This document shows, piece after piece, positions 45,343 to 54,422 of a stretch of DNA of 64,000 nucleotides (positions are counted from its first letter, which is position 1; every line of letters starts with the position of its first letter). Position numbers and translations under genes: made by a program. The DNA is from CAZHZT01 sp964537285. GTDB lineage: Bacteria > Bacteroidota > Bacteroidia > Chitinophagales > Saprospiraceae. The notes below the pieces were generated by a model. It was not told the DNA's origin. It did no database searches and worked only from the letters and a program-made list of their open reading frames with translations. The DNA lies in NCBI GenBank assembly GCA_964537285.1, contig CAZHZT010000007.1:15915-79914 (forward strand). The letters are read 5' to 3'.

Positions 45343-47457
45343 CTATTTTCCTATCAAACTAATCGCAAATCCGCCCCCTTCTGCAAGCCTGACGGATTGC
45401 GTCATTCCTTTTTTAATTTCTAGATTATCAATAGAAATGGCCGTAGGGTTATCCTTATAATGTGCATCGGAAGCATCTTTATAAATTGTAGTTGCATAAG
45501 TTTTACCTTCTTCCAGAAAATCAAATTCAATGCTCATTTCCCGGCTGTTTTCATCGGCAATACCTCCAACAAACCAATTTCCGGTACCTTTTTCTTGTCT
45601 GGCAATGGTTACAAAATCGCCCACCTCTCCGTTTAAAACAATCGTTTGCTCCCAATCTACACCTACATCCCGAATGAATTGAAAAGCAGCTTGGTTCGCA
45701 TAATTTTCCGGTAAATCGCAGGCCATTTGAATAGGACTGTAAATGACCACGTACAACGCCAGCTGCTGAGCCAAGGTAGTGTTAATTTGATTGTCAGGTT
45801 TGGTCGGTAATCCAATATCGAAAACACCAGGGGTAAAATCAATAGGTCCGGCAAGCATTCGGGTAAAAGCAACAATTGGTAAATGTTCGGGAGGGTTTCC
45901 TCCGTCAGAGGCCCAGGCATTGAACTCTTGCCCGCGCAATCCTTCTCTAGAAATGGCGTTAGGATAAGTCCTTCTTATGCCTGTTGCCTTGATCGGTTCA
46001 TGAGCATTTATGGCAATATTGTATTTTGCTGCCGTTTCTAGCACTTTCCGATAGTGATTAACCATCCATTGACCGTGATGGTATTCCCCGGCAGGAATAA
46101 TTTTACCTACATATCCTGTTTTCACAGAGTGTATTCCTAAGCGATTCATCAATTTGTAGGCCGTATCCAATTGTTGTTCATAAGTTCTTGGTGCTGCAGA
46201 GGTTTCATGATGCATAATGATTTCAACACCTTTGCTCTTAGCGTATTGAACCAACGCTTCTAGATCGTAATCCGGATAAGGAGTAACAAAATCAAATACA
46301 CCTTCTCTATCTTCAAAACCTATCCAATGCTCCCAGCCGGTATTCCAACCTTCTACAAGAATGCCTTTAATGTTGTTTTGAGCTGCGAAATCGATGTACC
46401 GCTTGGTGTTTTCGGTGGTAGCACCATGCTTGCCATGAGGCTTCACATCTGCATTATAGCTGTTCATATCCTGTGTTGCACCGTAATCCCAGGTAGATTG
46501 TCCGATGTGCATTTCCCACCAAATGCCCATATATTTTTTAGGTTCAAACCAGCTAATGTCTCCTAGTTTATTCGGTTCATTGAGGTTTAGAATGAGTTTT
46601 GACTCAATTAACTGGGTGGCATTATCAGAAATTTGAATGGTTCTCCAAGGCGTTTTGAAGGGCAAGGCTCTTTTGACTTTGTAGCCAAGTCTGCCTGAGC
46701 CGACCAATGCACTTGTCAGTTTCAAATTGGCATTATCCACTTTCAGAGTCATACCGGAATAATTGGTCAAATTAGCTTCATGAAAACTTACATGGGTTCC
46801 CGAAGCCATTCGCATAGTCACTGGAGTATTAACCGCATTTTCCGGAATGGTCGTTTGGGCAAGGTTAGGGTGATTTCTTTTTGATAGTGCGTCTATCTCC
46901 GAAACTTTGGTCATATTATAGAGGTGTTCATATATATCCCAGTCGCCGGGAATCCACCATGTGGTGTGGTCACCGGTCAGCTGGAATTCGGTATTTTCAT
47001 CCATAATAATGATGGTATCTACTCCATCTTGAGCTAAAAATTCATAGCGGAAAGCAACTCCATCATCATAAGCTCTGAAATAAACATTTAATTTTCTATT
47101 CGGAGCATTTACTTCTTCCAATTCAATGATCATTTCATTGCAGTAATTTTTCACTTTTCGCTGTTCTCCCCAAGGCATTTCCCATTCTTCATTGATGGTA
47201 TTGTTTTTTGTACCAATGATTTTCAATCCCTTCGCCAATGGTTCCTGGCCCTTAAAGTCAAAGCCCATTTCAGATTGATCAATCACCACTTCCTCTCCAT
47301 GATAAACTATATAAGAAGGTTTTCCATCTTCAATAACTTGAAATTCAATTTTATTGACACCATTAGGGGATGAAATTATTGTTAGTACCGCTTCCTGCTG
47401 GCAAGCTGAGAAAAAGAAGGATAAGATGACTAACCAGAAAATCGGAGGTTTATTCAT
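45343..47457 (-). CDS. GH97 alpha-glucosidase, SusB-like inverting type
   Basis: A 704-residue lipoprotein (lipobox FFFSACQQ, Cys19) of family GH97. An N-terminal beta-sandwich is followed by the barrel. The stretch HSVKTGYVGKIIPAGEYHHGQWMVNHY and the motifs NAHEPIKATGIRRTYPN (near 484) and REGLRGQEFNAW (near 505) match SusB-type inverting enzymes, which carry two Glu at these positions; retaining GH97 enzymes differ there. It would release glucose from maltodextrins in the periplasm, completing the pathway begun by the GH13 enzymes at 24.7-36 kb. Confidence 0.92.
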   Translation of the reverse strand: MNKPPIFWLVILSFFFSACQQEAVLTIISSPNGVNKIEFQVIEDGKPSYIVYHGEEVVIDQSEMGFDFKGQEPLAKGLKIIGTKNNTINEEWEMPWGEQRKVKNYCNEMIIELEEVNAPNRKLNVYFRAYDDGVAFRYEFLAQDGVDTIIIMDENTEFQLTGDHTTWWIPGDWDIYEHLYNMTKVSEIDALSKRNHPNLAQTTIPENAVNTPVTMRMASGTHVSFHEANLTNYSGMTLKVDNANLKLTSALVGSGRLGYKVKRALPFKTPWRTIQISDNATQLIESKLILNLNEPNKLGDISWFEPKKYMGIWWEMHIGQSTWDYGATQDMNSYNADVKPHGKHGATTENTKRYIDFAAQNNIKGILVEGWNTGWEHWIGFEDREGVFDFVTPYPDYDLEALVQYAKSKGVEIIMHHETSAAPRTYEQQLDTAYKLMNRLGIHSVKTGYVGKIIPAGEYHHGQWMVNHYRKVLETAAKYNIAINAHEPIKATGIRRTYPNAISREGLRGQEFNAWASDGGNPPEHLPIVAFTRMLAGPIDFTPGVFDIGLPTKPDNQINTTLAQQLALYVVIYSPIQMACDLPENYANQAAFQFIRDVGVDWEQTIVLNGEVGDFVTIARQEKGTGNWFVGGIADENSREMSIEFDFLEEGKTYATTIYKDASDAHYKDNPTAISIDNLEIKKGMTQSVRLAEGGGFAISLIGK

Positions 47458-47580
47458 ATTGAAAAGTTTTTTCTTTAGAGCCTATAAAGTAACAAAAACA
47501 ATTCTGCTTTCCAAAGAATACATGACTCCTAATTAAGCACTCTGGACAATAATCAGTTGACCTTATGCCCGGCCACTAAA

Positions 47581-47937
47581 TTACCCAATTTGAATTTGCA
47601 ATTTCTTCCCTAAGCCAGCTTCCACTATTTTTTTTAAAGTCATCAATTCAATGTCCGACTTATTATTCTCCAGGCGGGAAATATAATGTTTACTTGTTCC
47701 ACTTCTCAACGCAAGTTCTTCTTGAGTTAATCCAGCTTCTTTGCGAGCTTGTCGAATCATCAATCCTACAATTAGGCTTCTCTCCTGATCAGGAACACCA
47801 TATTTAAAAAGTACAATCGGATCAAGATCATAGGGGTAAAAAACAGATTCCCCGTTTTCATTTTCACTATGAATACCAATTTCCTCCCAACCGATTGTGT
47901 TTCCCATTATTTTGATCGAGTCGATCATTCTAATCAT
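47581..47937 (-). CDS. XRE-family transcriptional regulator (HigA-like)
   Basis: A protein of about 118 residues with a C-terminal HTH_3 domain (about 55-110): VGLMIRQARKEAGLTQEELALRSGTSKHYISRLEN. The N-terminal half (WEEIGIHSENENGESVFYPYD) is of a kind seen in antitoxins. I chose the ATG at 47937 over a TTG six bases upstream. The expected HigB/RelE-like toxin gene is not found upstream; only a 25-codon stub (ending KKGGEKNW) overlaps its start region. It could be an orphan antitoxin or a plain regulator. Confidence 0.75.
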   Translation of the reverse strand: MIRMIDSIKIMGNTIGWEEIGIHSENENGESVFYPYDLDPIVLFKYGVPDQERSLIVGLMIRQARKEAGLTQEELALRSGTSKHYISRLENNKSDIELMTLKKIVEAGLGKKLQIQIG

Positions 47938-48042
47938 CACCAATTTTTCTCGCCGCCCTTTTTAAAAATTAGGTGCTTAAATAATTCAGTGGGTAGCGCT
48001 TCCGCGCCCCCCCTGAGTTATATATGCTTTACGATTCCGTTC

Positions 48043-48615
48043 CTACTTCATAATCACATAAGTCTGTGCAATCTTATCATGCAGCGACTGTTTATTTTGA
48101 TCAAAGGCCACAAAAAGAACAGAAATTATAATTATAATACTGGCGATGGCGGAGAATAGAAACATAGATTGTCCTACCTCCTGTTGCACCAAAGATGCTT
48201 CCATCATGTCAGCGGCCTCCTGGAAGCGAGGATTGTTATACAAATTAAAGTTCGTAATCAAATTCACAACAATGCTGAGAAAATATAAGGCATAGCGCGT
48301 AAATGATTGATCCAAGCTCATCAATTGAAAATCCTGATTGACGACCTTTATACCCATGGCCATCTTTCCGACTGTAGCCCCGAACTTCCACTCCATTAAA
48401 ATCTTGTAGAAAACCGGAATTAAAACAAAAACCAAGTCTAAAGAATAAGACCTCCAAAGGATGAAATTCGCTACCGATAAGCCGATAATAGGTATAAGTA
48501 CCAGGAAATCAACTAATGTAGCGCCTGCTCTTGACCAAAAGCTGGCGTAAGTTATTTGCTGAGGTTCCATTTCTGATGATGGATTCAAATCGTCGTCTAA
48601 AATTGGTTCAGTCAT
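48043..48615 (-). CDS. RDD family membrane protein
   Basis: A 190-residue protein with a hydrophilic N-terminus, then RDD-domain membrane helices: SFWSRAGATLVDFLVLIPIIG (the R..D pair), VFVLIPVFYKILMEWKFGATVGKMAMGIKVV, and a final helix before FVAFDQNKQSLHDKIAQTYV. RDD proteins are of unknown or transport-related function. It is divergent from the VWA gene with about 108 bases between. Confidence 0.88.
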   Translation of the reverse strand: MTEPILDDDLNPSSEMEPQQITYASFWSRAGATLVDFLVLIPIIGLSVANFILWRSYSLDLVFVLIPVFYKILMEWKFGATVGKMAMGIKVVNQDFQLMSLDQSFTRYALYFLSIVVNLITNFNLYNNPRFQEAADMMEASLVQQEVGQSMFLFSAIASIIIIISVLFVAFDQNKQSLHDKIAQTYVIMK

Positions 48616-48723
48616 GTTTTTTTGTAGTTTGATTTGATTCTAAAGTACGACAACTTTCCCTTTTTTACAACAATCTCCGTATCAACTTCTAAACAAATTC
48701 GACCAGCAAAGCTTTTAGTCTCC

Positions 48724-50361
48724 ATGAAAAAAGAAATTGAAGAACTTCTCGATCAGGAATACGACCGCTTTATTGAATTCAGCAACCTGCTGGATCGAAA
48801 AACGCGCAAATATTTGGTGCAATATCTCCAAAACAAACTTACACCAGAGGCTCATGTCATTCCAGAACTCAATGATCAATATTTTCAGTATTTTAAATCC
48901 GCTCTTGACAAACTTTTCTCTATTGAGCATCTCCTTCCTCTTATGCAACGCAACCAGCAAATTACTAAGCAGGTTATTTTAGATACCCTTTACTGGTTGC
49001 GTAAAACCTGGGATAAAGCGCAACAAAAAACGCCTTTCAAACAAGAAGTAGATCGCCTGGAAGGATGGGCCATAACACCTTTGCACGTTTTTCTTCACCG
49101 CTGGCCTTTTTTAATTAATTTTTTAAAAAGTACGTACTCCAAAGAAGAAATTCAAAGCGACTTCTTCAGGGATCGATTCAAAGCGATTATAGCAAACAGA
49201 CAAAAACCGGCAGAGCTTGAGCAAAATGATAAAGATCAAATTGAACGCTTGCTCAATGACCTTTTGGCTCAATGGGATGCACTGCTCAATGCGAAAATCC
49301 TGAATTACCAGCTCGAAAAAATGGATGAAGAACGAGAGCAGTTCCTGCAATTAGTAGAAGCCAAGGTAGAAGAATACGAACGCTTGACCAGCCTGGTGTC
49401 CCCGTTCAGCGAGTATCTGGGTAATTACTGGGATATGTCGCGCGAGCTTTGGCAGGAGACTTCCTTCGACACTATTCGACAATATGCCGATTTACTGGAA
49501 GATGAAGAATCCCTCAAAGAACTTGCCGACTTATTGGGCAGCATGCGGGAGGCAGAGATTGAAATGGAGGAAGAAACCTATGAAAAAGTCATTATTCGCC
49601 AGGAATGGGTAGTGGATGAAACGGCTAAATCTGAAATCGTAGGCGTTCATGAAAGCGATGATTTGAGTAACCTGCTAAGTGCTGAAGCAAGCCTGCTTTC
49701 AGATGAAACAACGGAAACCCTTTTTTTAAAAAAATATGCAGATAAAAACCTGTTAACTTTTCGCTACGAAGATCGAAAGTTGGTTAAAAGCGAAGACCAC
49801 CTGACCGAAATCAATCAGCGCATCAAACAAAAAGAAAAAGGACCTTTCATTATTTGCGTTGATACCAGTGAATCCATGCATGGTCGGCCGGAGCAAATCG
49901 CCAAAGTCCTTTGCCTGGGTATCCTTAAAATGGCTGCCCGCGAAAATCGAAGGGCTTACTTAATTAACTTTTCTATAGGTGTAAAAACACTAGACCTTTA
50001 CGATATTGCTTCTTCGATAGACGAAATCGCTAAGTTCCTCCGCATGTCGTTCTACGGAGGTACGGATATTTCCCTTCCGCTATATGAAGCCATGAGGCAA
50101 CTGCATACCAATGCTTATCAGGATGCCGATGTACTGGTCATTTCCGACTTTATCATGTATCAAATCAGTGAGGAAATACTAAAAGATGTACGCTTTTTTC
50201 AGCAAAATAAAGGCGTACAATTTCATAGTCTAACCCTCTCAGATAATCCCAATACGCGGATTTTGGAGGCATTCGATACCAATTGGGTATATAACCCGAA
50301 GAAAAAGGGTATTATCAGGGAGTTGACAAAAGGGTTACAAGCCATCGGGGAAAGGTATTAG
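48724..50361 (+). CDS. ViaA-like VWA domain protein
   Basis: A 545-residue cytoplasmic protein with a long alpha-helical N-terminal region (about 1-370) and a C-terminal von Willebrand A domain. The MIDAS motif is complete in GPFIICVDTSESMHGRPEQIAKVLCLGIL (Asp-x-Ser-x-Ser), with MSFYGGTDISLPLYEAM and DVLVISDFI downstream. This layout and the PEQIAKVLCL stretch resemble ViaA, which stimulates the MoxR-type AAA+ ATPase RavA. No AAA+ gene is adjacent on either side. The ATG at 48724 gives the best start. Confidence 0.8.
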   Translation: MKKEIEELLDQEYDRFIEFSNLLDRKTRKYLVQYLQNKLTPEAHVIPELNDQYFQYFKSALDKLFSIEHLLPLMQRNQQITKQVILDTLYWLRKTWDKAQQKTPFKQEVDRLEGWAITPLHVFLHRWPFLINFLKSTYSKEEIQSDFFRDRFKAIIANRQKPAELEQNDKDQIERLLNDLLAQWDALLNAKILNYQLEKMDEEREQFLQLVEAKVEEYERLTSLVSPFSEYLGNYWDMSRELWQETSFDTIRQYADLLEDEESLKELADLLGSMREAEIEMEEETYEKVIIRQEWVVDETAKSEIVGVHESDDLSNLLSAEASLLSDETTETLFLKKYADKNLLTFRYEDRKLVKSEDHLTEINQRIKQKEKGPFIICVDTSESMHGRPEQIAKVLCLGILKMAARENRRAYLINFSIGVKTLDLYDIASSIDEIAKFLRMSFYGGTDISLPLYEAMRQLHTNAYQDADVLVISDFIMYQISEEILKDVRFFQQNKGVQFHSLTLSDNPNTRILEAFDTNWVYNPKKKGIIRELTKGLQAIGERY

Positions 50362-50449
50362 ATATAAAGAGTTGTTATTGCAAAAAACGCTTTCAGAGTA
50401 AAGTCTTGTGATTTTTGATTTATTTTGCATTCAAAGAGAAAAAACAAAA

Positions 50450-50956
50450 ATGACATTTATTACGGAAGAAATCATTGAAAAGGTTGCCGAAGAGCTAAGT
50501 ATGATTATTGAGGAGCATGGGCCGGACGATATATTAGAAGAAATGGAATCCGAACAACCCTATATTTTAGCCTATGCAATGGCCGACAGCCAGGATATTC
50601 TTGAGCAGGAAGAAAAAGATTATTTACTTTGGATGTGTCTGGTAATTTGGTTAAGTTTTAGAAAAGGGTTTTCAGTTTCCCTGCCACAGGTCCAGCCAGA
50701 TTCTATCGAAGAAGCAGAGGAAGCCGCCTGGGAAATATTGGCCAATTCAGATGCCAAAGCTTTTCGTGTGCGCATAGATCCTTTTTATGAAAATTGTGAA
50801 CAAGAAGATCTGCTGGCTTTTATAGAAGACGCTTTAGTTCCTGATGATGAGAGTCCAATCAGCTCTACGGGAAGAGAGCCTGTTTTTGTAGGTGCAAAAG
50901 CTGTTTTAGACGGGTTCATTGCGGCACTCAAGGAAATGCTTAAAAATGCGAACTAA
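50450..50956 (+). CDS. Acidic protein of unknown function
   Basis: A 168-residue, strongly acidic, probably cytoplasmic protein (MTFITEEIIEKVAEEL at the start). It has mostly helical sequence and a Trp-rich central stretch (YLLWMCLVIWLSF). I do not recognise a family. It lies 88 bases after the VWA gene, and its 3' end closely precedes the SDR start, so it may be in the same unit. I chose the ATG at 50450; the open frame extends 42 bases upstream. Confidence 0.6.
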   Translation: MTFITEEIIEKVAEELSMIIEEHGPDDILEEMESEQPYILAYAMADSQDILEQEEKDYLLWMCLVIWLSFRKGFSVSLPQVQPDSIEEAEEAAWEILANSDAKAFRVRIDPFYENCEQEDLLAFIEDALVPDDESPISSTGREPVFVGAKAVLDGFIAALKEMLKNAN

Positions 50957-50963
50957 TTCTTTC

Positions 50964-51815
50964 ATGAAAAACATAATGATCACTGGGGTTTCAACGGGTA
51001 TTGGGGCCTCTTGTGTACGCTACTTTCTGGACCGGGATTATCAGGTATTTGGCAGCGTTCGCAAAAAAGAAGATGCTGAAATGCTGAAAAAGGAATTGGG
51101 AGATCAATTTCACCCTGTCATTTTCGATGTAATCGATGAAAAAGCTGTTCAGGCAGGCGCCAAACGAGTTAGTGAAATTTTAGACAATGCTCCATTGCAC
51201 GGCTTGGTGAACAATGCCGGTATTGCCACTCCCGGCCCACTAGAACATCTTGGGGTTCCAGAGCTCGAAAAACAATTGGATGTGAATGTGCTCGGCGTTT
51301 TGAGAGTTACCCAGGCGTTTTTACCATTGCTTAAGCCAGTCGATCAAAAAGCAGCTGGTCGAATCATAAACATGAGTTCTATTTCAGGGATTATTGGTGT
51401 GCCGTTTAACGGGCCTTATGTTACTTCCAAATTTGCACTGGAAGGCTTTTCGGATTGTTTGCGTCGAGAGCTCATGCTCTATGGAATCAAAGTAATTGTT
51501 ATTCAACCGGGGCCAATACAAAGTGAAATTTGGGGAAAAGTCATTGCTCAAGAACTGAAATACCCGGAAAACTCTATCTACCATCCTATTCTGAAGCATC
51601 AGGAAAAGATCATTGCAAAAACGATCCAAAATGCGCTTCCCACATTGAAAGTAGCAGAGGCCGTATTCAAGGCGATGGAAGCGAGCAGGCCCAAAACGCG
51701 CTATATGGTTTACAAAGGTACCTGGAAGATCCGGATTGCACGGCTACTTCCCGATCGTTGGATAGATCATATTGTAAGCAAGAACCTCAAAAAGTTTTTC
51801 AAACAAAGAAAATAA
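50964..51815 (+). CDS. Short-chain dehydrogenase/reductase
   Basis: A 283-residue classical SDR. The cofactor motif is TGVSTGIGASC (TGxxxGxG), followed by NNAGIATPGPLE, catalytic Ser in INMSSISGI, and YVTSKFALEG (YxxxK). The length and C-terminal basic stretch suggest a lipid or retinol-dehydrogenase-like member; substrate unknown. The ATG at 50964 begins right at the Rossmann strand; upstream in-frame Mets would overlap the preceding gene. Its stop codon lies in the flanking direct repeat of MITE copy D. Confidence 0.87.
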   Translation: MKNIMITGVSTGIGASCVRYFLDRDYQVFGSVRKKEDAEMLKKELGDQFHPVIFDVIDEKAVQAGAKRVSEILDNAPLHGLVNNAGIATPGPLEHLGVPELEKQLDVNVLGVLRVTQAFLPLLKPVDQKAAGRIINMSSISGIIGVPFNGPYVTSKFALEGFSDCLRRELMLYGIKVIVIQPGPIQSEIWGKVIAQELKYPENSIYHPILKHQEKIIAKTIQNALPTLKVAEAVFKAMEASRPKTRYMVYKGTWKIRIARLLPDRWIDHIVSKNLKKFFKQRK

Positions 51816-51926
51816 AGTTCTTTGACATAAATTGTGGTAAATGGAACTTCAAAATGATAAGCCTTTCAGCCACAAGGGCATTCAAGGCTTATCATTTTGA
51901 AGTTCCACACAATTTGTCAAAGAACA
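51816..51926. mobile_element. 111-bp MITE, copy D, flanked by 10-bp AAGAAAATAA repeats
   Basis: Same orientation as copies B and C. Direct repeats AAGAAAATAA at 51806-51815 and 51927-51936 bracket it; the match extends to 14 bp (CAAAGAAAATAAAG) if element ends are included. The left repeat contains the stop codon of the SDR gene. It occupies the space between convergent genes, where its hairpin could act as a bidirectional terminator. Confidence 0.87.
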
Positions 51927-51971
51927 AAGAAAATAAAGATTTAAGGTTTTCCACAGCGATAATCACCGGCT

Positions 51972-53021
51972 TTACGGTAAATAGAACTTAAGAAGTTCTT
52001 CCGCTGCTTTGAAAGGGCTTATTTTCCCTTCGCTCACCTTTGATTCTGCCTCGATCAATTTTTTCGAAACGTTTGGATGATTGAAAAAGTGCTTTTTTAG
52101 AGCATCTTCGATAGTCTCATGCATCCAGCTAAGTAATTGTTTTTCCCGATGTGTTTTGAAATAGCCATTTTCTTTGGTAAGAGTCTGGAATTTTTGGATA
52201 GCCTTCCAAACATCATCCACACCAAAGCCCGTTAATCCTGAACATTTAAGGGTTTTAACGATCCAGCCGCTCTTCTTTGGCGGGAAAAGATGGACTGCAT
52301 TTTTGTAAGCTCTTAATGTTTGATTCGCTAAATCTGCCCTTTCACCTTCAGCTTTATTTACCGCTAGTAAGTCAGCCATTTCCACAATACCCCTTTTGAT
52401 CCCTTGCAATTCGTCACCTCCTCCCGGCAAAAGTAATAGCAAGAAAAAATCAACCATTGAGTGCACAGCTACTTCAGACTGACCTACGCCGACCGTTTCT
52501 ACCAGGATGACATCATACCCGGCTGCTTCGCACAGAATAATAGTTTCCCGGGTTTTTCGGGCTACGCCTCCCAATGAATCGCCTGCCGCAGAGGGTCTGA
52601 TATAACTTGCTGCGTGATTGGAAAGCTCTGCCATACGCGTTTTGTCTCCCAGGATGCTTCCTCTACTCAGCTTACTACTCGGGTCAATGGCCAGCACCCC
52701 AACTTTGTGCCCTTGTTCAATTAGATGCAAACCAAAGGATTCAATGAATGTACTTTTACCTACGCCTGGGGAACCCGTAATACCAATTCGAATAGATTTG
52801 TCGGCATGGGGCAAGCAACCAGCAATAATTTTCTGGGCAAGGGCAGCATGCGTTTCCACTTCGCTCTCAACAAGAGTAATCGCCTGGCCTAAGAGCACTT
52901 TGTTGCCTTCTAGTATGCCTTTCACATAAGTCTCAGCGTTTACTGAGCGTTTACGGCGGGCGGCCCACCATTTGGCAGCCGAAGGATTAATATTAGGCCT
53001 TTGCTGTTGATTATTTTGCAT
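51972..53021 (-). CDS. meaB: Methylmalonyl-CoA mutase-associated GTPase MeaB
   Basis: A 349-residue G3E-type GTPase that loads and protects the adenosylcobalamin cofactor of methylmalonyl-CoA mutase. The P-loop is ITGSPGVGKSTF near residues 81-92; LAIDPSSKLSRGSILGDKTRM, VETVGVGQSE and AVNKAEGERADL follow, all typical of MeaB/ArgK. The mutase genes are not in the window. The Rpn-like gene starts 28 bases upstream on the same strand. Confidence 0.95.
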   Translation of the reverse strand: MQNNQQQRPNINPSAAKWWAARRKRSVNAETYVKGILEGNKVLLGQAITLVESEVETHAALAQKIIAGCLPHADKSIRIGITGSPGVGKSTFIESFGLHLIEQGHKVGVLAIDPSSKLSRGSILGDKTRMAELSNHAASYIRPSAAGDSLGGVARKTRETIILCEAAGYDVILVETVGVGQSEVAVHSMVDFFLLLLLPGGGDELQGIKRGIVEMADLLAVNKAEGERADLANQTLRAYKNAVHLFPPKKSGWIVKTLKCSGLTGFGVDDVWKAIQKFQTLTKENGYFKTHREKQLLSWMHETIEDALKKHFFNHPNVSKKLIEAESKVSEGKISPFKAAEELLKFYLP

Positions 53022-53048
53022 AATTATAATTACAAGCCAGAGAAAAGC

Positions 53049-54014
53049 TTAAGCCTCTTCATCTCGCTCATTTCTAAGCTGTGCTACGAATTCCTCCGAT
53101 ACACCGACCATTTGAGCAATTTGCTGGTTGGTCATTTCACTGTTTTTTGCCAGGTTGATAACAATTGATTTTTTCAATTTATCCATCTTTTCCTCTGATA
53201 TTATTTTAGCTTTCTCTTCAGCCAGTATTTTGGCTTTCTCTTCAGCCAATATTTCAGCTTTCTTTTCGGCTTCAATATTTGCCACAAATTCAATAGTGTA
53301 AGCTGCGCTAGCCCTGTCGGATAGTACTTCAACGAAGCGTTGATGCTCTCTTCGCTCTTGATCCGTCATATTGGCTCTTTTGAGCGTTTCATCCGCTTCC
53401 CTGATTCCTTTTGCTGAAAATGTAGACTTTATTTCGCTATTCTTAAGAAAATATATCCACTCATCCAATGTATCTTTGGCATTATCATCGAACTTATTAA
53501 CCTTTATCAAATAAATTTCCGGATAGATATTCTCAATTTTTTCCTTTTTAAACATTCTACTTTGATATGGGCTCAATTCGAGGATTTTATTATCATGGAT
53601 TCCAACAAAATTGGTAGTACCACGATAAATATAATCGTCTCCATGCCCTAATTCAAAATAAACAATATTTACGGAAATTATTTTTTTTACCTGCGAATAC
53701 TTATTTCCTTCTTTCATATGTTTAATCACCACTTTTGATACGCCATAAAGAATTCTTTGGAAATAATCCAGCGCATAGGAATTTTGAACTTCGACGATTA
53801 CCAAATCGCCTTTCTGATCTTTTACAAGAATATCTACACGATTGAATTTATCCAGGTCTGTTTCTTTATTGCTTTCACTTTCCAGGATTTCAAGAATCTT
53901 GATATCATCCTTGAGCAATTCACTCAGGAAACCTTCCAGAATGCCAAAGTTTGCTTTTTGGCGCAGTAGTCGTTTTATCGCCCAATCGAAACGTATGTGT
54001 TTTCTTTGCTGCAT
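53049..54014 (-). CDS. Rpn/PD-(D/E)XK nuclease family putative transposase
   Basis: A 321-residue protein of the PD-(D/E)XK nuclease transposase group (PF12784-like; Rpn recombination-promoting nucleases). The core is FDWAIKRLLRQKANFGILEG, NRVDILVKDQKGDLVIVEVQNS (catalytic D...ExQ) and YFQRILYGVSKV. A charged coil carries three near-identical copies of an 8-residue unit (AEEKAKIL-like) near 255-280, encoded by tandem 24-base repeats. A short C-terminal helix-turn-helix-like stretch (MTNQQIAQMVGVSEEFVAQL) follows. Such genes are multicopy and probably promote DNA exchange. Confidence 0.87.
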   Translation of the reverse strand: MQQRKHIRFDWAIKRLLRQKANFGILEGFLSELLKDDIKILEILESESNKETDLDKFNRVDILVKDQKGDLVIVEVQNSYALDYFQRILYGVSKVVIKHMKEGNKYSQVKKIISVNIVYFELGHGDDYIYRGTTNFVGIHDNKILELSPYQSRMFKKEKIENIYPEIYLIKVNKFDDNAKDTLDEWIYFLKNSEIKSTFSAKGIREADETLKRANMTDQERREHQRFVEVLSDRASAAYTIEFVANIEAEKKAEILAEEKAKILAEEKAKIISEEKMDKLKKSIVINLAKNSEMTNQQIAQMVGVSEEFVAQLRNERDEEA

Positions 54015-54422
54015 TTTTAGAGGATTTAAAATGATTCTAGTGCTTCAGGAACTAAACCCTTTATAGCTTTAGAAGCGATTATTTTAGCTCCAAAACAAGA
54101 ATCGTTAAAAACTTACGTTCTTTGACAAATTGTGTGGAGCTTCAAAATGATAAGCCTTGAATGCTCTTGTGGCTGAAAGGATTATCATTTTGAAGTTCCA
54201 TTTTTCACAATTTATGTCAAAGAACTAAAACTTATAGTAAAATTACCTAAAAATATAATGTGCATCAAGCTTTATTAACGCTTTTTGTTTAAAGGAAAGC
54301 TATCATTATACAAAGTCTGGTATTTTAAGTATAAAGAACGATAATGCATATTGTTTAGATTATTTGTGCACAACAAACACCCACTGTTTATCATTATTAC
54401 ATTTTAACCTTAATCACAGATC
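54015..54422. other. Divergent intergenic region containing a MITE
   Basis: 408 bases between the Rpn-like and MOSC genes. MITE copy E fills 54116-54226. The 196 bases before the MOSC start are AT-rich with no strong consensus promoter that I can defend. Confidence 0.4.
54116..54226. mobile_element. 111-bp MITE, copy E, flanked by 8-bp AAAACTTA repeats
   Basis: Same orientation as copy A: begins CGTTCTTTGACAAATTGTGT and ends ATGTCAAAGAACT. Direct repeats AAAACTTA at 54108-54115 and 54227-54234 bracket it exactly. Confidence 0.88.

Noticed and set aside
47938..48010. A toxin gene upstream of the XRE regulator
   Set aside because: Only about 25 codons (ending KKGGEKNW) are open in that frame, too short and unrecognisable to call.
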